This document shows positions 7,940-14,055 of a stretch of 14,055 nucleotides of DNA, one piece after another. Every line of letters starts with the position of its first letter. Within the stretch, counting starts at the first letter, position 1. The position numbers were made by a program, and so were the translations under genes. Location: the NCBI GenBank assembly GCA_035276085.1, contig DATELY010000288.1, positions 1 through 14,055 of the forward strand, in the 5' to 3' direction. The notes under the pieces were generated by a model. That model was given only the letters and a program-made list of their open reading frames with translations, did not search any database and was not told the origin of the DNA. The DNA is from DATELY01 sp035276085. GTDB lineage: Bacteria > Pseudomonadota > Gammaproteobacteria > Steroidobacterales > Steroidobacteraceae.

Positions 7940-8355
7940 CCATCCCCATCAGGCGGCTGCTTGCCCTTCGGCCTTGGCGCTCACGCCCAGCGCAAAGACC
8001 TGAACTTTCAACCTCACCCGCCCTGAATGCCGATGCGGATCATCCGTTCGCCGTTCTAACCGCTCCGTTTCCGTGGTAACCGAGAACTGTGCCTAGGATC
8101 TGAACATTGCCCGTCACACACCCCGACATATTAATCAGAGCGTCCGGGGGATGGATAGGCGGAGGTTGACTGACGGGGACGCATGAGGCTGTAACAGTCA
8201 CCGCTGTCGTGCTGGCGAGATCTCGGCCCGGTAAGCGAGTCAGACCGTAACGATCAGGTCCGCAGCCCGTGCCCGAGATGTGACCTCCTTCTCGCGAGCG
8301 CCCGTCACACTTTGGATATAAGACTCGCCAACGCGACGGAACGGCACCGCTAAGC
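7940..8355. other. Gene-free divergent control region
   Basis: These 416 bases separate the 5' ends of the kinase (minus) and the NERD-helicase (plus), so promoters for both should lie here. I see no convincing gene. It contains an 11-bp direct repeat GCCCGTCACAC at 8109-8119 and 8300-8310, an inverted TGTGAC at 8279-8284, and an ACAG-N6-CTGT palindrome at 8194-8207. A TTGACT box (8166-8171) has a TGTAAC (8190-8195) 18 bases downstream, a moderate sigma70-like pair on the plus strand. I found no clear minus-strand promoter for the kinase. Confidence 0.5.
8279..8322 (+). promoter_or_regulatory. Possible promoter/operator of the NERD-helicase gene
   Basis: TATAAG at 8317-8322 matches five of six bases of a -10 box and would start transcription about 26-28 bases before the ATG at 8356. 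No good -35 is present at the usual distance. Just upstream, TGTGAC (8279-8284) and GTCACA (8304-8309) form an inverted pair with 19 bases between them. The missing -35 plus an inverted pair suggests activator or repressor control, but this is inference from short words; the spacing does not fit a CRP site. Confidence 0.25.
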
Positions 8356-10179
8356 ATGGCGAAGATCATCTCAGGCTCCGCAACGAAACCGACCCGGGGC
8401 GAACGACGCTTCGCGGAGCGGTTGGAAGAACTGCTCGAAGACGATTATCTCTGCTGGTTCAACGTGCCCATCGGCCGGCGTAACCAATATCCGGACTTCA
8501 TCATTCTGCACCCACGCCGTGGAGTGCTGGTCATCGAGGTCAAGGACTGGAGAATCGACACTATCCAGTCCATCACCCCGGCCAGCGTTACGCTTCTCAC
8601 GCCGTCAGGCTTGAAACACGCGAGCCATCCCCTCGATCAGGCACGTCAATACGCATTCCAGATCAAGGAAGTGCTGGAGCGCGATCCTCTTCTGCAGACA
8701 CCGCCAGGGCTTCCTTATCAAGGCAGGCTGGTCTTACCGTATGGCTACGGACTCGTATTGTCCGAGATCACACGCCAGCAATTCGAAAGCACCGACCTTC
8801 ACGAGGCGATCAACCCGAGACTTGTGATCTGCAAGGACGAAATGTCCGCGGGACTCGATGCAGAGCAGTTTCAGAAGCGCCTCCGGAACATGTTCACCAC
8901 ACGCTTCGACACAGTGCTCACATTGCCACAGGTCGATCGGATCCGCTGGCACCTGTTTCCGGAGATCCGTGTCGCGCAACGTGATCTCTTTGCCGCCGAG
9001 CACGTAGATGCGGCGAACGCAGGCGACGTGCTCATGCGCGTCATGGATCTCCAGCAAGAGCAGCTCGCCCGCAGCCTCGGCGAAGGGCATCGAGTCATTC
9101 ACGGGGTCGCCGGTTCAGGCAAGACACTCATCCTCGGTTATCGATGCGAACGTCTCGCGCAAACGTTCGACAAGCCCATTCTCGTCCTCTGCTTCAATGT
9201 CGTGCTGGCAGCGAAACTGAATCACATGATCGCCGAACGAGGGTTGAGCGAGCGCGTCAGCGTGCGGCACTTTCACGGCTGGTGCGGCGATCAGCTGGAC
9301 CTGTATCACGTGATGAAGCCTGCACCGGGCGAACAGTATCCGGAGCGCCTCGCCACTGCCGTCACCGCCGCGGTGGAACGCGGCCAGATTCCGCGCGCCC
9401 AATACGGCGCAGTCCTGATCGACGAAGGCCACGACTTCGAACCCGAATGGCTGACGCTCGTCACCCAGATGATCGATCCCGCGTCCAATTCACTGCTGCT
9501 CCTCTACGACGACGCACAATCGATCTACGGCGCGGCGCGTGCCAGGAAGTTCAGCTTCAAGGCAGTCGGCATCCAAGCACAAGGCCGCACGACCATCCTC
9601 AGAGTGAACTACCGCAACACGAACGAGATCCTGAGATTCGCATACGAATTCGCCCACGACGTCCTGCAACCCAAAGAGGCGGGCGAAGACGGCATACCTC
9701 TCGTCAAACCCGAAATGGCCGGCCGCCACGGACCCGAACCGCAACTACTGCACGCAAGCTCAGTGAACGACGAAGCCCGATGCCTATCAGAGCACCTGCG
9801 CGGATTGCATGTTCAAGGCGCTGAATGGAAGGACATGGCCGTTCTCTACCCCGCCAAGTTCATCTGCGACGAAATCCTCTCTGCATTCGACACCGCACGC
9901 ATTCCCTACGAATGGCTACAACGCAACAGCGCCGCCCGCCGATACGACGCAGCCGCCGACAGTGTGAAGATCATGACGATGCACAGTAGCAAGGGCCTCG
10001 AGTTTCCTGTCGTCGCGATCGCTGGCATCGGCCACTTACCGATTGAGGACGAGCATCGTGCTCGGAATGCGCGACTGCTGTATGTGGCGATGACGCGGGC
10101 AACGGAGCGGTTGGTGATGACTGCGAGTCGGGGGAGTGAGTTTGTGGAGAGGATGGAGAGGATGGCGGGGGTGGCTTGA
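8356..10179 (+). CDS. NERD-domain nuclease fused to superfamily I (UvrD/Rep-like) helicase
   Basis: A 607-aa fusion. The N-terminal NERD domain (about 12-150) has a PD-(D/E)xK-like core: Glu16 (GERRF), Asp47 (YPDFIIL), and Glu61-x-Lys63 (VIEVKDW). The helicase part carries Walker A GVAGSGKT (250-257), motif II IDEGHD (355-360), motif III DDAQSIYG (385-392), motif IV-like LRVNYRN (415-421), motif V IMTMHSSKGLEF (539-550) and motif VI LLYVAMTRATERL (574-586). All motifs are intact, so an ATP-driven translocase with a DNA-cleaving or DNA-binding NERD module is expected, in the cytoplasm. Such fusions occur scattered in accessory regions, and a role in nucleic-acid quality control or defence is inference. 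It stands alone, with no partner nuclease or methylase nearby. No clear ribosome binding site precedes the ATG. Confidence 0.9.
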   Translation: MAKIISGSATKPTRGERRFAERLEELLEDDYLCWFNVPIGRRNQYPDFIILHPRRGVLVIEVKDWRIDTIQSITPASVTLLTPSGLKHASHPLDQARQYAFQIKEVLERDPLLQTPPGLPYQGRLVLPYGYGLVLSEITRQQFESTDLHEAINPRLVICKDEMSAGLDAEQFQKRLRNMFTTRFDTVLTLPQVDRIRWHLFPEIRVAQRDLFAAEHVDAANAGDVLMRVMDLQQEQLARSLGEGHRVIHGVAGSGKTLILGYRCERLAQTFDKPILVLCFNVVLAAKLNHMIAERGLSERVSVRHFHGWCGDQLDLYHVMKPAPGEQYPERLATAVTAAVERGQIPRAQYGAVLIDEGHDFEPEWLTLVTQMIDPASNSLLLLYDDAQSIYGAARARKFSFKAVGIQAQGRTTILRVNYRNTNEILRFAYEFAHDVLQPKEAGEDGIPLVKPEMAGRHGPEPQLLHASSVNDEARCLSEHLRGLHVQGAEWKDMAVLYPAKFICDEILSAFDTARIPYEWLQRNSAARRYDAAADSVKIMTMHSSKGLEFPVVAIAGIGHLPIEDEHRARNARLLYVAMTRATERLVMTASRGSEFVERMERMAGVA

Positions 10180-10228
10180 GGGGAGCGGGTTGTGGCCGGA
10201 AACGACCGAGGCGGTGTGAAAACTCGGG

Positions 10229-10250
10229 GCTGCTAGTAGTTGGGTGACAT
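10229..10250 (+). repeat. Left copy of ~22-bp inverted repeat
   Basis: The sequence GCTGCTAGTAG-TT-GGGTGACAT is the reverse complement of 11177-11197 apart from TT in place of C in the middle (one substitution, one indel). It lies 49 bases after the NERD-helicase stop and, with its partner, brackets the DHFR-fold gene and the transposase remnant. It may be an old element end or a scattered REP-like unit. Confidence 0.6.
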
Positions 10251-10288
10251 GGCAATCTCTGGAGCGTCGTAAGACTTCAGTCCCAATG

Positions 10289-10850
<562 letters not shown>

Positions 10851-10894
10851 TACGTGCTCCTGAAGCGGGCTAACTTGTTTTGGGAGAGATGCCG

Positions 10895-11125
10895 ATGAAG
10901 CGATTCGTCCAGGCGCAAAGCCGATCGCGGTGCACGCTCTTTCCGGAATCAGTGGACGACTTCATCGCTGACGACAACCCAGTTCGCGTGATCGATGTCT
11001 TCGTGGATGAACTGAACCTCGCAGCATTCGGACTCGAAGGTGCAGAGCCCGAGCGTACCGGCAGGCCGGCTTCTCATCCATCTACGCTGCTCAAGATTTA
11101 CATCACGGCTATCTAAATCGTGTTC
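10895..11125 (+). pseudogene. Truncated, frameshifted IS1182-type transposase N-terminus
   Basis: From the ATG at 10895, with GGGAGAG 7 bases upstream, the product opens MKRFVQAQSR and runs through LFPESVDDFIADDNPVRVID, FVDELNLAAFG and GRPASHPSTLLKIYI. This is the typical first ~75 residues of IS1182-family (DUF772-type) transposases. A single missing base near 11103 shifts the frame to a stop at 11114-11116. Restoring one base would give YGYLNRV, the next expected residues. Homology then ends abruptly at about 11125, where a 37-bp repeat begins. The DDE catalytic part is absent, so the gene is dead. It marks an old insertion later cut by deletion or recombination. Confidence 0.85.
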
Positions 11126-11291
11126 CGTGCCGAGTCAGATATGCAACGATGCAAACCTGACAACGATGCAAACCTGATGTCACCCGCTACTAGCAGCGCC
11201 GTGTGGAGACTTGGGTGTCAGGTTGCCTATTTGTGTTCTGGCCATGAACACCGGCGTGCCGAGTCAGATATGCAACGATGCAAACCTGACA
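11126..11291. repeat. Cluster of 37-bp and 17-bp direct repeats
   Basis: A 37-bp sequence beginning CGTGCCGAGTCAGATATGCA occurs exactly at 11126-11162 and again at 11255-11291. Its inner 17-bp part CAACGATGCAAACCTGA is also repeated in tandem at 11161-11177, giving three copies (11144-11160, 11161-11177, 11273-11289). Between them, GGTGTCAGGTTGC (11214-11226) is an inverted, near-exact counterpart of GCAAACCTGACACC (11280-11293), so the stretch can fold. No gene lies within. It resembles a REP/MITE-like mosaic, but I cannot name the family. It abuts the broken end of the transposase remnant. Confidence 0.8.
11177..11197 (-). repeat. Right copy of ~22-bp inverted repeat
   Basis: Reverse-complement partner of 10229-10250. 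It sits immediately beside the third-base end of the tandem 17-bp copy (11161-11177), so the inverted repeat and the direct-repeat cluster are probably parts of one element type. Confidence 0.6.
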
Positions 11292-11334
11292 CCGAGACTC
11301 AGTGCCCGGCGAATTTCGGATCAGCTAATCATGA

Positions 11335-12420
11335 TCACGGTCTAGGAGGCCAAGGTCGGTAGGCGAGTCTGTTTTGTGCGAAGGAGCCAATCCACAGGCT
11401 TCCGCCGGCCGGCAGGGCTGTTGCGATGCCCAGATAGTCGGCGGTCCGCTCGCCTTTCGCGACGATCGTGACCGCTCTTGTCTTCGGGTCGATGGTCGCT
11501 ACGCGATAGCCGCGCGAGCAGCCCATGAGATCCAGTTTGCCGTCGATGACTCTGAGCGGACCGCCGCAGGCCGGCTCATTGTCCGTCATGCCTGCCGTAT
11601 AGAGTTTTTCGTTGGGACCCCAATGGACGTTGTCCGGAATCATGTCCGGTGTACGGACCGTCCAACGCTTGCGCCAGCTCTTGCCCCTCTCGAATGCCGT
11701 CACCGACCGGTCGGCCGGAGAGGCGACATAGACCGTCTCACCATCAGCCGAGATCTCCATGCCGTTGTTGGCTGGAAGCCCCGTCCCCTGCATTTGGCGA
11801 AAGCCGGCATCGCTGGGTCGCCATTCGAATACCGCCCCGGTCGCCTTGCCCTGAAAGGCGTCGAGGAGCGTCATGCCAGGCAGGTTCATTACCGTGGCCA
11901 GCAGCGCTCCGTCGGGCGCCGCGACCACGGCGTTGAATTCGAGCTTGTCTGGAGCTCGCACGCAACCCCGCCAAGCCAATGTCGGCGCAGGCCCCTGCGT
12001 CTGCACATCGAACACCTCAATCGCCTCGCGCTCGCCGTGTCCGACAACATACAGACGTGACCCGCCCTTCACGCCGCGCCCCAGCGCGAGGCCATGCGCG
12101 TGGAATCGATCCGGATGGGGAGGCGCTACGCAATCGGGAAAGAGTGGGTCGGCTTTGCCGTTCGCCGGCGCGATCCAACGTCGCCAAGCCTTGGTATGCG
12201 TGTCGATCAGGTGGAGACCGCCGCCGTCCGCCAAACCACTCGCCACCAACCAGCGATCGCCGGGCAGCACGACCAGGTCCTCCGGGCGCTTGGGGCCGCA
12301 GATGAAGCGCAATCCTCCCTCGGGCGCGCACTTCACGGGAGAAGCGACCTGGGAGACATCGACCGGAGTGGCCTCGAGAGCTGCACTCGCCAAGACAGCG
12401 GAGATCAGAAGGCCCTTCAT
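11335..12420 (-). CDS. Exported SMP-30/paraoxonase-like beta-propeller hydrolase
   Basis: A 361-aa protein from the ATG at 12420, chosen because AGGAG lies about 8 bases upstream and the product then opens with a signal peptide (MKGLLISAVLASAALEA); the frame is open nine codons further to 12447. The pattern matches the six-bladed SMP-30/gluconolactonase/paraoxonase-like fold, whose members use a central calcium or other divalent metal to open lactones or esters. Likely metal ligands are Glu47 (RPEDLVV), Asn163 (FNAVVA), Asn219 (PANNGMEIS) and Asp263-Asn264 (IPDNVHWGP). Several cysteines (from Cys31 onward) could form disulfides in the periplasm. It lies downstream of the TonB-dependent receptor gene on the same strand, so the two may be co-transcribed and act on one imported compound. 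Substrate unknown. Confidence 0.8.
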   Translation of the reverse strand: MKGLLISAVLASAALEATPVDVSQVASPVKCAPEGGLRFICGPKRPEDLVVLPGDRWLVASGLADGGGLHLIDTHTKAWRRWIAPANGKADPLFPDCVAPPHPDRFHAHGLALGRGVKGGSRLYVVGHGEREAIEVFDVQTQGPAPTLAWRGCVRAPDKLEFNAVVAAPDGALLATVMNLPGMTLLDAFQGKATGAVFEWRPSDAGFRQMQGTGLPANNGMEISADGETVYVASPADRSVTAFERGKSWRKRWTVRTPDMIPDNVHWGPNEKLYTAGMTDNEPACGGPLRVIDGKLDLMGCSRGYRVATIDPKTRAVTIVAKGERTADYLGIATALPAGGSLWIGSFAQNRLAYRPWPPRP

Positions 12421-12479
12421 GGGCTTCGCTCCTTTGTTTGTTAGCAATGTGGATGCTGATTGCGCCGCAGCCTTGGGAC

Positions 12480-12509
12480 GTTCCCACGAGGCCGATACCT
12501 CATGGGAAC
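12480..12509 (-). terminator. Hairpin between receptor and SMP-30-like gene
   Basis: GTTCCCACGAGG (12480-12491) pairs with CCTCATGGGAAC (12498-12509) in a 12-bp stem with one C/A mismatch and a 6-base loop. It begins 18 bases after the receptor stop codon and ends about 60 bases before the SMP-30-like start. No T-run follows on the minus strand, so it is more likely a stabilising or attenuating intercistronic stem than a full terminator. Confidence 0.45.
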
Positions 12510-12527
12510 ACCCAATGCGCTGCAGGC

Positions 12528-14055
12528 TCAGTAGTTGTAGATCAGATCGACACCGACGGTGCGGGCCGGGATATAGGTCGCGGACCCGAGATAGGGATTG
12601 ATACCGAACTGAAGCGGGAACTGGGGTGAGTCATCGTTCAGCAGGTTCCGGGACCACAGACCGATCTCGACGGAACCCCCGCCAACCTTGATACCCTTCA
12701 AGGCAAGACGACCGTTCACCAGCCAATTTTCGCCCGAATACTGAAGCACGTCATAGCCCGCTCTGACCGGCAGGTACACGCCAGGGGCGCCGATCTTGGA
12801 GGTCCAGTTGCCGTCCAGGCGGGCGACCAGCCGCGCGTCATTGAATAGCGGCTTGCTCTCGTAGCTCGCCGACAGGTTCACCGTCCAGTCCGGCGTAAAC
12901 CACTGCTCGAAATCACCGAGCTGGGCGAAGAACTGATTCTTCCGGGTGTATTTGAAGTCGCTGTAGCTAACGCCGCCGTTCAAGGTCAGGCCCTGCACCG
13001 GGACTGCCGTGACTTCGGCCTCAAAGCCTTTCACGGTCGCATCGCCCTGATCCAGGATGATCGATCCCAGATCCGGTCGATTGATATTCCGTCCCGTATT
13101 GGCTCTTTGAAGGTGCTCGTACCGCGCACGGAAGAGCGAGAGGTTGAGCCGGAGCCGCTGGTCGAACAGATCGGACTTCACACCGCCTTCCCAAGAGGCC
13201 GCGGTTTCCGGCGCGAAATCCAGGCCGGCAATCGAGCCACCCGAGATGAAGCCGGTCGAGAATTTGCCATAGACCAGCAGGTCGTTCGACGGCTTGTAGT
13301 TGATGCCTGCCACATAGGTGGGCTTCGTCTTTTCATAGGTGAAGCTCGTGGGAACCGTCCGCACGAAGGTCGTGCCCGACTTGTCGTCGTTGGTGATGCG
13401 ATAGCCGCCGACTATGTCCACCTCGGGCGTGACATGGACTTCTGCCTGCACATAGCCGGCCTTCGAGATGGACGTGTTGTAAGAGTGGTCGAGGCCCGCC
13501 GGGATCACGCCTCCGGGCAGAGGGATGAAATTCTGCGCAGCGCCCGTCAGGCCCTCAGGAACGCCCAGCGCAGTCTTGAGCTTGAAGTAGAGCAGGCCTG
13601 TGGTCAGCGTCAGAAAATCCGAATCGTAGTTGACCTGGAACTCTTCGCTCCATTGCTTCGCCCGCGTTTCGACCGACGCATCGCTGAGTGATACGGGAGC
13701 TCCGACCGCTCCCCGTGTCGGGTCCGTGTTCTCAAGACCGCCAATTCCGGTCAGATTCGAATTCGCGTACACATAGCTCTTGCGGTACGACGCGATGTTC
13801 TTCAGCGATAGGTGGTCGCTGATTTCGTAATTCATCGTGAGGTTGTTGCCGTACACCTTCTGGTAGCCGGGGGTCGTCCATGCATTGTTCACGGCTTTAG
13901 GCCGATCGAGCCCCCCAAACGGCGCGGGATTCGCATCGTAGAGGGATTGGACGTACGCACCGACCGCCGGCCCCAGCGCCTGCGGGGTGAAAACGACCAG
14001 TCCCGAGCCTTCCGGCGTGAAATGGTTCGCTGTCCGGTCGAACTTATAGACCGCG
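12528..14055 (-). CDS. TonB-dependent outer-membrane receptor, C-terminal part (partial)
   Basis: The frame is open to the right edge, so only the C-terminal 508 residues are seen; the GTG at 13890-13892 is internal and not the start. The chain shows alternating beta-hairpins of a TonB-dependent receptor barrel: a strand such as LSLKNIASYRKSYVY, repeated GGYRITNDDKSGT / KPTYVAGINYKPSNDLLVYGKFSTGF / RLRLNLSLFRARYEHLQ patterns, and the final strand TVGVDLIYNY ending in an aromatic residue, as needed for BAM insertion. The style is that of the receptors abundant in sphingomonads, Caulobacter and Steroidobacter-like bacteria. The plug domain and TonB box lie outside the window. It would import a TonB-dependent substrate; siderophore, sugar, or lipid-like ligand cannot be told. 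The SMP-30-like gene follows 107 bases downstream. Confidence 0.92.
   Translation of the reverse strand, partial: AVYKFDRTANHFTPEGSGLVVFTPQALGPAVGAYVQSLYDANPAPFGGLDRPKAVNNAWTTPGYQKVYGNNLTMNYEISDHLSLKNIASYRKSYVYANSNLTGIGGLENTDPTRGAVGAPVSLSDASVETRAKQWSEEFQVNYDSDFLTLTTGLLYFKLKTALGVPEGLTGAAQNFIPLPGGVIPAGLDHSYNTSISKAGYVQAEVHVTPEVDIVGGYRITNDDKSGTTFVRTVPTSFTYEKTKPTYVAGINYKPSNDLLVYGKFSTGFISGGSIAGLDFAPETAASWEGGVKSDLFDQRLRLNLSLFRARYEHLQRANTGRNINRPDLGSIILDQGDATVKGFEAEVTAVPVQGLTLNGGVSYSDFKYTRKNQFFAQLGDFEQWFTPDWTVNLSASYESKPLFNDARLVARLDGNWTSKIGAPGVYLPVRAGYDVLQYSGENWLVNGRLALKGIKVGGGSVEIGLWSRNLLNDDSPQFPLQFGINPYLGSATYIPARTVGVDLIYNY

Noticed and set aside
8279..8309. Possible CRP site (TGTGA...TCACA)
   Set aside because: The half-sites are about 21 bases apart, where CRP needs 6.
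8040..8369. A 109-codon minus-strand frame in the control region before the NERD-helicase gene
   Set aside because: No recognisable motif; it overlaps the start of the NERD-helicase gene and covers the likely promoter.
10206..10227. Possible terminator after the NERD-helicase gene (CCGAG...CTCGG)
   Set aside because: Only a 5-bp stem with a 12-base loop and no T-run follows.
11126..11291. Possible CRISPR array
   Set aside because: Only two full copies, with one tandem partial copy and no regular spacers; no cas gene is visible.

Overview
The window is GC-rich proteobacterial chromosome. TonB-dependent receptor, exported beta-propeller enzymes, an MHYT-type hybrid kinase, G/C-rich intergenic palindromes and an IS1182-type remnant fit a gammaproteobacterium of the Xanthomonadales/Nevskiales/Steroidobacter kind. 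That placement is inference from gene style; there is no rRNA, tRNA or taxonomic marker in the window.

Left part (1-4218), all genes on the minus strand: a long extragenic inverted repeat (10-134); a cytoplasmic-looking alpha/beta hydrolase of the lipase/PGAP1 type (207-1799); an exported seven-repeat FG-GAP beta-propeller (1895-3097); an extragenic hairpin built from 8-bp tandem units (3191-3308); and an exported metallo-beta-lactamase-fold hydrolase (3331-4218). Divergent from it is a TrmO/TsaA-type tRNA t6A37 methyltransferase (4311-5141 +), which converges on a 927-aa MHYT-PAS-PAS-HisKA-HATPase-REC hybrid kinase (5156-7939 -).

Middle (7940-8355): a gene-free divergent control region with repeated TGTGAC/GTCACA words and a -10-like box, followed by a 607-aa NERD nuclease-superfamily I helicase fusion (8356-10179 +), the best candidate here for an accessory or defence function.

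Right part: a scarred segment. A small dihydrofolate-reductase-fold (RibD C-terminal type) protein (10290-10850 -) and a frameshifted, truncated IS1182-type transposase (10895-11125 +) lie between two inverted copies of a ~21-22-bp sequence (10229-10250 and 11177-11197), beside a cluster of 37-bp and 17-bp direct repeats (11126-11291). Beyond it, an SMP-30/paraoxonase-like exported propeller (11335-12420 -) lies downstream of the C-terminal two thirds or so of a TonB-dependent receptor (12528-14055 -, open at the right edge). This looks like a receptor/hydrolase uptake pair with a 12-bp-stem hairpin between the two genes.

I see no complete multi-gene system that is plainly new. The points most worth checking are the stand-alone NERD-helicase, the orphan MHYT hybrid kinase, the repeat-scarred segment at 10.2-11.3 kb, and the two extragenic palindromes.
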